NCBI RefSeq assembly: GCF_014648895.1
Contig: NZ_BMRZ01000009.1
Location: forward strand, 1 to 64,000
From: Streptomyces tanashiensis
GTDB lineage: Bacteria; Actinomycetota; Actinomycetes; Streptomycetales; Streptomycetaceae
Length of the DNA stretch: 64,000 nucleotides
Direction: 5' to 3'
Positions 1-8,302 of this stretch are shown one piece after another. Position 1 is the first letter of the stretch. Each line of letters opens with the position of its first letter. The position numbers and the translations under genes were made by a program. Below the pieces are notes generated by a model. That model had not been told where the DNA came from and made no database searches. It saw only the letters and a program-made list of their open reading frames with translations.

Positions 1-467
1 AGGTGCGGACGCTTCCTTCGTTCCTGTTTCCAGGCCCTCCGGGCGCTTCCTTCGTTTCCAGCTTAGCAGATCCGATTTCCGTTTCTGCCACCCGCTGGAG
101 CGGGCTGCTGGGGCAGGAATTCGCTTTTCGCGTTTTCCGTTCCCGGCGGGGTTGAACATTACCAGGCTTTCTCGGTCCCCCTGACCACATCCCCTGCGAG
201 CACGCAGAGGTGTAGACCACTGGGGTTAGGATCTGGCTTGATAGGTGCTGCCGACCCGCGACCCAAAGCCGCGTTGGGGTCAGGCAGGAGTACGACAGTA
301 CATCCCACCGCCAGTAGAGGCAAATCGTTTCCGGTAGTCCCTAGCTCCGACCAACGGGTACGTCTCGTGCGGAACCGGGACTTCCTATGACATACGCTTC
401 AGAACAGTACGCCGTCCAGGACAGGTAGTGACGGCGCCACACCATCTCCGCCCCTGGGAGGCTTCCC
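1..467. other. Upstream non-coding region of crr-ptsI
   Basis: No convincing gene was seen in these 467 bases. They hold an imperfect direct repeat (CGCTTCCTTCGTT at 10-22 and 44-56), the DasR-type operator annotated separately at 206-221, and a TAGGAT hexamer at 227-232 that could serve as a -10 element directly after the operator. No good -35 was found for that hexamer. The crr ribosome binding site GGGAGG lies at 456-461, so the leader would be over 200 nt if transcription starts near the operator; an additional promoter closer to crr cannot be excluded. Confidence 0.5.
206..221 (+). promoter_or_regulatory. DasR-responsive element (dre) upstream of crr
   Basis: The 16-mer AGAGGTGTAGACCACT matches the dre consensus of the GntR regulator DasR (ACTGGTCTAGACCACT) at 13 of 16 positions, including the whole right half-site. 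DasR represses the PTS and chitin/N-acetylglucosamine genes in Streptomyces, and crr-ptsI is an established target in S. coelicolor. A TAGGAT -10-like hexamer starts 6 bp downstream, so a bound repressor would block the promoter. The match is seen directly; binding is inferred. Confidence 0.75.
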
Positions 468-917
468 ATGACAACCGTGACGTCGCCGCTTGCTGGACGC
501 GCCATCGGTCTCGCCGCAGTTCCCGACCCGGTCTTCTCCGGTGCGATGGTCGGTCCCGGTACCGCCATCGATCCCGTACGTGAACCCTCGGAGGTCGTCT
601 CCCCTCTCGACGGGGTCATCGTCTCCATGCACCCGCACGCCTTCGTCGTCGTGGACGACCAGGGACACGGTGTGCTGACCCACCTGGGAATCGACACCGT
701 TCAGCTCAACGGCGAGGGCTTCGAGCTCCTCGTCAAGAAGGGTGACACCGTGACGCGCGGACAGGGCGTGGTGCGTTGGAACCCTGCCGCGGTCGAGGCC
801 GCCGGCAAGTCCCCCATCTGTCCCGTCGTGGCCCTGGAGGCCACCGCCGAGTCGCTCTACGACGTCGTCGAGGACGGCGATGTGAAGGCCGACGACCAGC
901 TCTTCGGCTGGAACTGA
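468..917 (+). CDS. crr: PTS glucose-type EIIA component
   Basis: 149-residue cytoplasmic EIIA(Crr) phosphocarrier that takes a phosphate from HPr and passes it to EIIB domains of sugar permeases, in Streptomyces chiefly the N-acetylglucosamine system. The protein shows the full EIIA-Glc fold signature: VSPLDG near residue 44, the supporting His57 in HPHAF, and the phosphorylated His72 in THLGIDT. Its length is typical of the single-domain family. The ATG at 468 follows GGGAGG with a spacing of 6. ptsI follows 80 bp downstream on the same strand, and a dre operator lies upstream, so the two form one DasR-controlled operon. HPr (ptsH) is not in the window. Confidence 0.95.
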   Translation: MTTVTSPLAGRAIGLAAVPDPVFSGAMVGPGTAIDPVREPSEVVSPLDGVIVSMHPHAFVVVDDQGHGVLTHLGIDTVQLNGEGFELLVKKGDTVTRGQGVVRWNPAAVEAAGKSPICPVVALEATAESLYDVVEDGDVKADDQLFGWN

Positions 918-997
918 GCCGGTCCGTCCTCGTGACGACCGCGAGTTCGACATTCAACGCGGCGGCCGGGGCCGTCGCTCAATCGGAGACGGGTGAG

Positions 998-2668
998 ATG
1001 GAGACAACGCTGCGAGGCGTCGGCGTCAGCCACGGAGTGGCGATCGGCGAGGTCCGGCACATGGGTACCGCGGTCCTGGAGCCGCCGGCCAAGCAGATCC
1101 CCGCGGACGAGGCGGAGCGCGAACAGGGGCGCGCCCGTCAGGCCGTGGAGGCTGTGGCCGCGGACCTGATTGCCCGGGGCAATCTGGCCGGTGGTGAGGC
1201 CCAGGCGGTTCTGGAGGCCCAGGCGATGATCGCCCAGGACCCGGAGCTCATCGCCGACGTCGACCGCCGGATCGCGGTCGGCAGCACCGCCGAGCGCGGT
1301 ATCTACGACGCCTTCTCGCACTACCGCGAGCTGCTCGCGGGGGCCGGCGAGTACATGGCGGGCCGGGTCGCGGACCTGGACGACGTGCGGAACCGGATCG
1401 TCGCGCGGCTGCTCGGCGTGCCGATGCCCGGCGTGCCGGACAGCGACGAGCCGTACGTGCTGATCGCGCGGGACCTTGCGCCCGCCGACACGGCGCTGCT
1501 CGACCCGACGCTGGTGCTCGGGTTCGTGACGGAGGAGGGCGGACCGACCAGCCACAGCGCGATCCTCGCGCGGGCGCTGGGTGTGCCGGCCATCGTGGCG
1601 CTGCCGGGCGCGGGCGAGCTGGCCGAGGGCACGCTCATCGCGGTCGACGGTTCCACCGGTGAGATCTTCGTGGACCCGAGCGAGGAGAAGAAGGCGGAGC
1701 TGACGAAGGCCGCCGCCGAGCGCAAGGCCGCGCTGGCCACGTCCAGCGGTCCGGGCGCGACCTCCGACGGTCACAAGGTGCCGCTGCTCGCGAACGTCGG
1801 CGGTCCGGCGGACGTGCCGGCGGCGGTGGAGGCCGGCGCCGAGGGTGTCGGTCTGTTCCGTACGGAGTTCCTCTTCCTGGACGACAGCAAGAAGGCTCCG
1901 TCCGAGGAGAAGCAGGTCGAGGCGTACCGGAAGGTGCTCGAGGCGTTCCCCGAGGGCCGTGTGGTCGTGCGGGTGCTCGACGCGGGCGCCGACAAGCCGC
2001 TGGACTTCCTGACGCCGGTGGACGAGCCGAACCCGGCGCTCGGTGTGCGGGGTCTGCGGTCGCTGCTCGACCACCCGGAGGTGCTGCGGACGCAGCTGAC
2101 CGCGCTGGCGAAGGCGGCCGAGGGGCTGCCGGTGTACCTCGAGGTCATGGCTCCGATGGTGGCCGACCGTACGGACGCGAAGGCGTTCGCCGACGCGTGC
2201 CGTGAGGCGGGGCTGCGGGCCAAGTTCGGTGCGATGGTCGAGATTCCCTCGGCCGCGCTGCGGGCGCGCTCGATCCTCCAGGAGGTCGAGTTCCTGTCGC
2301 TGGGCACGAACGACCTGGCGCAGTACACCTTCGCGGCCGACCGTCAGGTCGGTGCGGTGTCCCGGCTCCAGGACCCGTGGCAGCCGGCGCTGCTCGACCT
2401 GGTGGCGCTGTCCGCCGAGGCGGCCAAGGCCGAGGGCAAGAGCTGTGGTGTCTGTGGCGAGGCCGCTTCGGATCCGCTGCTCGCGTGTGTGCTGACGGGT
2501 CTGGGGGTCACCTCCCTGTCCATGGGTGCGGCGTCCATTCCGTACGTGCGGGCGACGCTGGCCAAGTACACGCTGGCGCAGTGCGAGCGGGCGGCGGCCG
2601 CGGCGCGTGCCGCGGACACGGCGCACGAGGCGCGGGTCGCCGCGCAGGCGGTGCTGTCCGGGGAGTGA
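998..2668 (+). CDS. ptsI: PTS enzyme I (phosphoenolpyruvate-protein phosphotransferase)
   Basis: Cytoplasmic enzyme I, 556 residues, which autophosphorylates from PEP and hands the phosphate to HPr. Visible motifs are the swivelling-domain active site GGPTSHSAILARA with His186, the PEP-binding domain with LFRTEFLF and LSLGTNDLAQYT, and the C-terminal CGVCGEAASDP containing the catalytic Cys. The frame is open 74 codons further upstream into crr, but METTLRGVGVSHG at 998 is the family's normal N-terminus and has GGAG at 985-988. Second gene of the crr-ptsI operon, followed at once by a hairpin terminator. Confidence 0.95.
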   Translation: METTLRGVGVSHGVAIGEVRHMGTAVLEPPAKQIPADEAEREQGRARQAVEAVAADLIARGNLAGGEAQAVLEAQAMIAQDPELIADVDRRIAVGSTAERGIYDAFSHYRELLAGAGEYMAGRVADLDDVRNRIVARLLGVPMPGVPDSDEPYVLIARDLAPADTALLDPTLVLGFVTEEGGPTSHSAILARALGVPAIVALPGAGELAEGTLIAVDGSTGEIFVDPSEEKKAELTKAAAERKAALATSSGPGATSDGHKVPLLANVGGPADVPAAVEAGAEGVGLFRTEFLFLDDSKKAPSEEKQVEAYRKVLEAFPEGRVVVRVLDAGADKPLDFLTPVDEPNPALGVRGLRSLLDHPEVLRTQLTALAKAAEGLPVYLEVMAPMVADRTDAKAFADACREAGLRAKFGAMVEIPSAALRARSILQEVEFLSLGTNDLAQYTFAADRQVGAVSRLQDPWQPALLDLVALSAEAAKAEGKSCGVCGEAASDPLLACVLTGLGVTSLSMGAASIPYVRATLAKYTLAQCERAAAAARAADTAHEARVAAQAVLSGE

Positions 2669-2682
2669 TCCCCTGAGTGCTC

Positions 2683-2727
2683 GATGAAGGGGCTTTCCGT
2701 CACCTGGTGGCGGGGAGCCCCTTCGTC
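2683..2727 (+). terminator. Hairpin terminator after ptsI
   Basis: A 12-bp stem (GATGAAGGGGCT at 2683-2694 with AGCCCCTTCGTC at 2716-2727, one G-U pair in RNA) and a 21-nt loop lie 14 bp after the ptsI stop and end just before the stop of the convergent gene at 2743. No long U tract follows, as is common for Streptomyces. It can serve both strands. Confidence 0.65.
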
Positions 2728-2742
2728 GTGTCCTGCCGGGGG

Positions 2743-3633
2743 TCAGTGATGGGTGGTCCAGTCGTCGTCGGGGTCGGGGGCGAGGGGGTGGCCGGCGCGG
2801 TACTCGACGCCCGGTTCCGGGGAGAGGGGTTCGCCGGTGCGGGCGTCGGTGCAGTAGGCGGCGAAGACCTCGGCCTCGGTGAGGGGGGTCAGGGTGCCGT
2901 CCGTGAGGCGCCAGCCGTGGAGCCGGTCGGGGGTGCCGGGGGTGGTGGTGCGCAGGACGATGCCTCCGGGTGCCGCGAGGGCGATGCCTGCGGCGAGCAC
3001 GGCGGTGAACTCCGGTCCGGTGGCGTCCTCGGGGGGTGTGGTGCCGTGGGTGTGGAGGACGGCGAGGAGTTGGTCGTCGGCGGCCTGGACGCTGCAGACG
3101 AGGTGGTGGGTGCCGGGACCGGCGGCTTCGAGGAGTCGTAGGAGCAGGCGGGCCGCCCGCTCGTACGCCGCTTTGCCGATGTCCTTGTCGCAGACGGCGC
3201 AGTCGCCGGCGGTGGCGAGGACGGTGGTGGCGTACTCCCAGGTGGCCTGTCGGACGGCGGTGTCGACGAGCTCGGGGAGGAGGGTGGTGAGGGGCTGGCC
3301 GGTGTAGGTGACGCGGGCGCCGGTGGTGGCCAGGTGGGCGGTGAAGCGGCTGCGGCTCGCGGGGTGGTCGGGGTCGGTGCCGGTCTCGGCGCACCAGAGC
3401 GCGTACTCCTCGGGGTCGAAGAGGGTGACGGTGGTGTGGCCGCCCTGGGTCGCGAGGGTCCTGAGGAGGGCCTCGATCTGCCGCAGGTAGGTGGCGTGGT
3501 CGTCGAAGGCGAAGGTGCGGTACCGGCGCATGGCCGCGAAGTCCTGCTCGTCGGCGAGGAGTCCGACGGTGCTGGGGACCTCGCGGCGCAGGGCGCGGCG
3601 GAGGTGTGCGGTGGTGGTGCCGGTGCGTGTCAT
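2743..3633 (-). CDS. Conserved hypothetical protein, stress-peptide/FBPase-unrelated, 296 aa
   Basis: I do not recognise a named family. The 296-residue product is soluble with no signal peptide or membrane span. It begins MTRTGTTTAHLRRALRREVP and contains a CAVCDK motif near residue 150, but no paired zinc ligand set is obvious. The body is rich in Thr, Ala and acidic residues and ends in an acidic/His tail (DPDDDWTTHH). The ATG has a good ribosome binding site (GGGGAGA). It stands alone, convergent with ptsI and 23 bp upstream, in the same direction, of the MFS gene that ends at 3657. Codon bias is typical of a real gene; its function is unknown. Confidence 0.75.
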   Translation of the reverse strand: MTRTGTTTAHLRRALRREVPSTVGLLADEQDFAAMRRYRTFAFDDHATYLRQIEALLRTLATQGGHTTVTLFDPEEYALWCAETGTDPDHPASRSRFTAHLATTGARVTYTGQPLTTLLPELVDTAVRQATWEYATTVLATAGDCAVCDKDIGKAAYERAARLLLRLLEAAGPGTHHLVCSVQAADDQLLAVLHTHGTTPPEDATGPEFTAVLAAGIALAAPGGIVLRTTTPGTPDRLHGWRLTDGTLTPLTEAEVFAAYCTDARTGEPLSPEPGVEYRAGHPLAPDPDDDWTTHH

Positions 3634-3656
3634 GTCTCCCCCTGGTGACGCTCCGA

Positions 3657-4946
3657 TCAGTGCTCACTCACCGTAACCTTCGGCACTGACAGTGACGGCT
3701 TGGTGAGGCGTCGGCGGACGAGGCGGTTCTGGGCGGCGGTGGTGGCGACCAGGGCGGCGCCGAGGAAGGGCCAGGCGAGGGGCCCTGCGGAGACCAGGCC
3801 GGTCATGAGGAGGGGGCCCGCGAAGCGCTGGGTGGACTGGGCCAGGCCGTGGACTCCGAGGTAGGCGCCCTGGGCGTCGTCGGGGGCGAGGGCGACGGAG
3901 ATCTCCCAGGAGACGAGGGTGTGGATCATCTCGGCGAAGGTGAGGACGACGGCGGCCGTGGTCAGGGCGGTGATCGCGAGGGTGCGGCCGCCCAGGGCGG
4001 AGACGGCGAGGGCGAGCGTGCCGACGGCGAAGAGTCCGGCCAGGGGGCCGAGGAGGCGGCGGGCGGCGTCGGTGGTGGCGCCGAACCGGGAGAGCGGGAC
4101 CTGGAAGAGCACGACGAGGGCGCTGTTGACCACCATCAGGAGCGGCGCGAGGCCGACGGGGGCGTCGGTGGCGTGGACGATCCACAGCGGGAGGGCGACC
4201 TGGAGGATCGAGTCGTGGAGGAAGAAGACCGCCTCGCCGGCGGTGAAGGCGAGGAAGCCTCGGTCGCGCCAGGGGTTGGAGGGCTTGCTCGTGGGGGTCG
4301 GGTCGGTGGAGGCGGCGGCGACGCGCGAGGACGCGGGGGCCGGGGGTTCGGCGCAGCGGAGGGTGAGGGCGGCCATCACGAGGTAGGACAGCGCGTCGCC
4401 CACGAGCAGGAGTTGGAAGGCGGTGGTGGAGCCGACGGCGAGCGCGGCGGCGGCGCCGAGGCCGCCGAGGGTCCAGCCGATGTTGGAGGTCGTGCGGTTG
4501 ATGGCCTGGTAGCGGACGCGGTCGGGGCCGGCGACGCGGGCCGCGTAGAGCTTGGTGAGGACGTTGGTGGCGCGGTCGGGGAGGGCGCCGGCGGCGGAGA
4601 AGAGGACGAGCAGGAGGTAGTTGTCGGTGGCGAGGAGCGCGAGGAGGGCGGCGGCGCGGAGGAGTTGGGTGCAGATGATGACGCGGACGAGGGGGAAGCG
4701 GTCGGCGAGGCGCCCGCCGAGGGGGGCGCCGGCGATGCCCGCGGCGCCGGAGAGGGCGATGAGGAGGCCGACCTGGCCGAGGCCGAGGCCGGTGACGTAG
4801 GTGAAGTAGAGGGCCATGGCCGTGGACCAGAGTCCGGTGCCGCACTTGTCGATGAAGCCGATGAGGAGCATGCGGCGGCCGTCGGCGCCGCCGGGGATGC
4901 GGTCCTTGAAGGGTGGGCGGGCGGTTCGGGTGGTGCTGCGGCTCAT
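3657..4946 (-). CDS. MFS transporter (drug-efflux-like)
   Basis: 429-residue major facilitator with about 12 predicted hydrophobic segments. The loop between the second and third segments carries the MFS signature GGRLADRFPLVR. A short Arg/Lys-rich N-terminus precedes the first segment, and a central loop around residues 200-225 splits the two halves. The ATG at 4946 was chosen because AAGGGGG precedes it; the frame stays open far upstream but overlaps the divergent regulator gene. It is transcribed divergently from a MocR-type regulator 45 bp away, which suggests regulated export or import of a small metabolite or drug. The substrate is not identifiable. Confidence 0.85.
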   Translation of the reverse strand: MSRSTTRTARPPFKDRIPGGADGRRMLLIGFIDKCGTGLWSTAMALYFTYVTGLGLGQVGLLIALSGAAGIAGAPLGGRLADRFPLVRVIICTQLLRAAALLALLATDNYLLLVLFSAAGALPDRATNVLTKLYAARVAGPDRVRYQAINRTTSNIGWTLGGLGAAAALAVGSTTAFQLLLVGDALSYLVMAALTLRCAEPPAPASSRVAAASTDPTPTSKPSNPWRDRGFLAFTAGEAVFFLHDSILQVALPLWIVHATDAPVGLAPLLMVVNSALVVLFQVPLSRFGATTDAARRLLGPLAGLFAVGTLALAVSALGGRTLAITALTTAAVVLTFAEMIHTLVSWEISVALAPDDAQGAYLGVHGLAQSTQRFAGPLLMTGLVSAGPLAWPFLGAALVATTAAQNRLVRRRLTKPSLSVPKVTVSEH

Positions 4947-4968
4947 GGATCCCCCTTGCGAACTGCTT

Positions 4969-4988
4969 TGTATTGATACATAATTGAT
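4969..4988. promoter_or_regulatory. Operator between MFS gene and MocR regulator
   Basis: The 45-bp divergent intergenic region contains the perfect palindrome TGTATTGATACA (4969-4980) overlapping a direct repeat ATTGAT at 4972-4977 and 4983-4988, spaced 11 bp, one helical turn. MocR-family regulators such as GabR and PdxR typically bind direct repeats, so this AT-rich island is a good candidate for the site where the neighbouring regulator controls both genes. It also overlaps where both promoters must lie. Confidence 0.55.
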
Positions 4989-4991
4989 TAC

Positions 4992-6311
4992 GTGGCAGCA
5001 CAATATGCGATCGAAGGGGCGACGGCCAAGGGGATTGCCGCGTCCGTGGAGCGGGGCGTGTCCGAGGGCGGACTCGCCCCGGGCGACGCCCTGCCGCCGG
5101 TGCGGCGGCTCGCCGACGAGCTGGGGGTGAGTCCGGGGACCGTCGCCACGGCCTACAAGGAGTTGCGGCAGCGGGGGCTGATCGTCACCCGGGGCCGGGG
5201 CGGGACGGTGGTGGCGGAGGTGCCGTCGGCGGCCTCGCGGCGTCCCCCGCGCGTGCCCGCGGGCCTGGTGGACCTGTCCACCGGGTTCCCGGACCCGGCC
5301 TTCCTCCCCGTACTGCGGCCCCCGGCGGCCGTCGACCCGGTGTACGGCTCCCATCGCGCCGCGCCCCGGCTCGCGCGCCTGGAGGCGCTGACCAGGGCCT
5401 GGTTCGAGCGGGACGGGGTGCCGGCGGAGCATGTGACGTTCGCTCACGGCGCCCTCGACTGCATCGCGCGGCTGCTCTCGACGGAGCTGCGGCCCGGCGA
5501 CTCCGTGGCGGTCGAGGACCCCGGGTTCCACCATGTGCTCGACCTGGTGCCCGCGTTGGGACTGCGGGCGGTCCCGGTGGCCGTGGACGGCGAGGGGCTC
5601 GTACCGGAGTCGCTGCGGGCCGCGCTGCGGGGCGGGGTGCGCGCGGTGGTGTGCAGCCCGCGCGGGCAGTGTCCGACGGGTGCGTTCTTCACGCGCGCGC
5701 GGAGGGACGAACTGGTGGAGGTGCTCCGGGGGTTCCCCGAGGTGCTCGTCGTCGAGGACGATCACAACGCGGAGGTCGGCGGGGCCGCGGCGTACACGCT
5801 CGCGGCGGCCGGGCTCGACCGGTGGGCGCAGGTGCGGACCGTGTCGAAGCACCTCGGCATCGACCTGCGCTGGGCCGGGGTCGCGTGCGACGCGGTGACG
5901 CTGGCGCGGCACGACCGGCGGATGGTGATGACCTCGGGCTGGGTCAGTCACGTCCTGCAGGAGACGGTGGCCGGCCTGTTCGCCGACGAGGCCGTACGGG
6001 ACCTGGTGGCGGCGGGCGAGGAGGCGTACGCGGAGCGGCGGACGGCGCTGATCGGCGCGCTCGGCGCGCACGGGATCCGTGCGGTCGGCGCGAGCGGCCT
6101 GAACGTGTGGGTGCCCGTGCGCGACGAGTCCGCGGTGGTCAACGGGCTGCGGACGCAGGGCTGGTGGGTCGCGGCCGGGGCGCGGTTCCGTGTGGCGGCC
6201 CCGCCGGCCGTACGGATCACCACGGCGAGGCTGGCACCCGTGGACGCGATGCGGTTCGCGGCGGACTTCGCCGAGGTCATGGGGGACGCGCAGGCGACGT
6301 ACGGCGGGTGA
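4992..6311 (+). CDS. MocR-type regulator (GntR HTH plus aminotransferase-like domain)
   Basis: 439 residues. Residues 5-75 are a GntR winged helix (LPPVRRLADELGVSPGTVATAYKELRQRGL), and residues 90-430 form a fold-type I aminotransferase-like domain. PLP-binding residues are visible: D256 in EDDHNAEVGG and the putative Schiff-base Lys286 in SKHLGID. Start is GTG at 4992 because the winged helix begins immediately. It is divergent from an MFS gene and likely controls it in response to an amine, amino acid or PLP-linked ligand. It is unusual in its short linker and in WAGVA replacing the common LGY after the lysine. The ligand is unknown. Confidence 0.85.
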   Translation: MAAQYAIEGATAKGIAASVERGVSEGGLAPGDALPPVRRLADELGVSPGTVATAYKELRQRGLIVTRGRGGTVVAEVPSAASRRPPRVPAGLVDLSTGFPDPAFLPVLRPPAAVDPVYGSHRAAPRLARLEALTRAWFERDGVPAEHVTFAHGALDCIARLLSTELRPGDSVAVEDPGFHHVLDLVPALGLRAVPVAVDGEGLVPESLRAALRGGVRAVVCSPRGQCPTGAFFTRARRDELVEVLRGFPEVLVVEDDHNAEVGGAAAYTLAAAGLDRWAQVRTVSKHLGIDLRWAGVACDAVTLARHDRRMVMTSGWVSHVLQETVAGLFADEAVRDLVAAGEEAYAERRTALIGALGAHGIRAVGASGLNVWVPVRDESAVVNGLRTQGWWVAAGARFRVAAPPAVRITTARLAPVDAMRFAADFAEVMGDAQATYGG

Positions 6312-6392
6312 GGGCGCGGGCCGGCGGGGCGTGTGGCCCAGGTCACGGGAACGCCGGCGAACCATCGCCCAGTGCCTTATGTGGAATCACCT

Positions 6393-7160
6393 ATGAGAGA
6401 TCGTTTCCGCGCCGGGGACCCCGCGGCGCTCGGAGAGGCGTACGACGAGCACGCACGCGTGCTGTACCACTACGCCTACCGGGTGTGCGGGGACCGGGCG
6501 GCCGCGGAGGACGTCGTGTCCGCCGCGTTCCTCGAGGCCTGGCGCTGCCGCGGCAAGGTGCACGCCGACGGCGGCAGCCTGCGCCCGTGGTTGCTCGGCA
6601 TCGCGACCAACATCATGCGCGGCGCGGCCCGTGAGGCGCGCCGGCGGGACGCCGCGCTCGCCAGGATCCCCGAGCGCGGGGTCCTGCCGGACTTCGCCGA
6701 CGACGTCCTCGCCCGGATGACGGACGGGGAGCAGATCCGTGCCGCCCGTGCCGCGCTCGGCAGGCTCAAGCGGCGTGAGCACGAGGTCTTCACGCTCGTG
6801 GTCTGGGCAGGTCTGGACTACGCCGCGGCCGGGGAGGCGCTGGGGATCCCGGTCGGCACCGTCCGCTCCAGGCTCTCCCGAGCCCGTGAACGGCTCCGGA
6901 AGCTCGCCGAGGCCGAACTGCGCGCGGGGCGGCGCCGGGAGCGGGCCGCCGCCTCCGCCGTCCGCTCCCCCGGGCGGCCCGTCCCGGGCGGCGCCCCGGC
7001 CCGGGCAGGAGGCCCGCCGCCCGCCGCCGGGAGCGCACCCGGATCCGTCTCCGCGCCGGCGTCCGTGCCCCAGCCCCTGCCCGTACCGGGCTCCGTCGCC
7101 GTCCGCTCGACCGTCCATCCGGCCCTCGCGCCCCGACCCACCCAGGAGACCCAGGCATGA
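6393..7160 (+). CDS. ECF-type RNA polymerase sigma factor
   Basis: 255 residues from ATG 6393. Region 2 spans about residues 14-80 (YDEHARVLYHYAYRVCGDRAAAEDVVSAAFLEAW), and region 4 spans about 115-165 (LKRREHEVFTLVVWAGLDYAAAGEALGIPVGTVRSRLSRARERL). A Pro/Ala/Ser-rich tail of about 80 residues follows region 4, which is longer than in minimal ECFs. A GTG at 6333 would add 20 residues; the ATG gives the usual N-terminus, though its ribosome binding site is weak. The stop overlaps the next start (ATGA), so it is translationally coupled to a membrane protein that may act as its regulator. Confidence 0.85.
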   Translation: MRDRFRAGDPAALGEAYDEHARVLYHYAYRVCGDRAAAEDVVSAAFLEAWRCRGKVHADGGSLRPWLLGIATNIMRGAAREARRRDAALARIPERGVLPDFADDVLARMTDGEQIRAARAALGRLKRREHEVFTLVVWAGLDYAAAGEALGIPVGTVRSRLSRARERLRKLAEAELRAGRRRERAAASAVRSPGRPVPGGAPARAGGPPPAAGSAPGSVSAPASVPQPLPVPGSVAVRSTVHPALAPRPTQETQA

Positions 7161-8245
7161 ACGCCTCCGCCCCCCGCCCGCCGCACGCCGACGCGGACGA
7201 GCTCCTGCGTGCCGAGCTCACCGAACTGCTGCCCCCGCCGCACGTCCCCGACCTGACGGCGGAGCGGAACCAGCACCTCAGGCACACCGTCCTGCGGACC
7301 GCCCTGGCCGCCGGGAACGGCGCGACCGCCCGCCCGGTCCGGGCGAGCCGGCCGCGTCCGGGGCTCCGACTCGGCTGGATCGCCGCTCCGATGGCCGCCT
7401 GCGCGGTCGTCGCCGGAGTGGCGGTGCTCGCGCCCCAGGACGGACCCGCCGGGTCCCCGGACCGGATCTCGGTCGGGCAGCCCGCCTCGCCCGAGGCGGT
7501 ACGGATCCTGTCCGATGCCGCGCTCGCCGCCGCCGCCGCTCCCGCCCCGGACGCCCGGCCCGGTGGGTACGTCTACGTCAAGAGCCTCGTCGCCCACGCG
7601 GGGCGCGACGCGTCCGGCGGTCCCGCCACGCTGCCGCCCGCGCATCAGCGCGAGGTGTGGCTCTCCGTCGACGGCAGCCGGCCGGGGCTGCTGCGCGAGC
7701 CGGGCGCCGCCGACACCGAACTCGGCAGCGAGGCACCCGTGTACGAGGTGGACCGTCGCGGGGCCACGCCCCGGAGGACCACCCTGGAATCGGCGCCGCC
7801 CTCCGTCACGAACCCGACCCACGCGTACGTGGCGACCCTCCCCACGGATCCGGAGCTGCTGCTGCGTCTGATCCGGGACCAGACGCGCGCGGGCGAGGGC
7901 GACGCCGATCAGCGGGCGTTCACCGCGATCGGGACGATGCTCGCCGAGACCTGGGCCCCGCCCAAGGTGACCGCCGCACTGTACGAGGCGGCGGCGCGGA
8001 TCCCCGGCGTGACCGTCCTCCCGTCCGCGAAGGACGCGGCCGGCCGCGAGGGCGTCGCCGTGGCCCGTACCGCCCACGGCGAGCAGACCCAGTGGATCTT
8101 CGACCGGACGACGTCGGCGTTCCTCGGTGAGCGCACCGTGCTCACCGCGACCACCTCGGCCGGCCGGGCGGGGACGGTCCTCGGGGTCTCGGCGGTGCTC
8201 GCCAAGGCGGCCGCCCCGGCGCCCGGCGAGCTGCCGAAGGACTGA
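7157..8245 (+). CDS. CU044_5270-like membrane protein, probable sigma-factor partner
   Basis: 362 residues: a cytoplasmic N-terminus of about 73 residues, one membrane span at about 74-92 (LGWIAAPMAACAVVAGVAVLA), and an extracytoplasmic domain rich in short beta-like segments (YVYVKSLVAH, REVWLSVDGSRPGLLREPG). This layout matches the CU044_5270 family regularly found after ECF sigma genes in actinomycetes. Its ATG overlaps the sigma stop (ATGA). An anti-sigma or sensor role is inferred from this coupling; no zinc anti-sigma motif (HXXXCXXC) is present. Confidence 0.75.
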   Translation: MNASAPRPPHADADELLRAELTELLPPPHVPDLTAERNQHLRHTVLRTALAAGNGATARPVRASRPRPGLRLGWIAAPMAACAVVAGVAVLAPQDGPAGSPDRISVGQPASPEAVRILSDAALAAAAAPAPDARPGGYVYVKSLVAHAGRDASGGPATLPPAHQREVWLSVDGSRPGLLREPGAADTELGSEAPVYEVDRRGATPRRTTLESAPPSVTNPTHAYVATLPTDPELLLRLIRDQTRAGEGDADQRAFTAIGTMLAETWAPPKVTAALYEAAARIPGVTVLPSAKDAAGREGVAVARTAHGEQTQWIFDRTTSAFLGERTVLTATTSAGRAGTVLGVSAVLAKAAAPAPGELPKD

Positions 8246-8259
8246 CGGAAAAGGGCCGC

Positions 8260-8291
8260 GGGCCCGCCGGTCCGGTCGGATCGGCGGGCCC
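8260..8291. terminator. Bidirectional hairpin terminator
   Basis: A perfect 10-bp inverted repeat (GGGCCCGCCG / CGGCGGGCCC) with a 12-nt loop lies between the stops of two convergent genes at 8245 and 8303. No U tract is present on either strand. Confidence 0.6.
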
Positions 8292-8302
8292 CCGGCGTGT
8301 GC

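Noticed and set aside
776..997. N-terminal extension of ptsI by 74 codons
   Set aside because: It would overlap crr and has Arg-rich composition; family N-termini begin at METTLRGVG.
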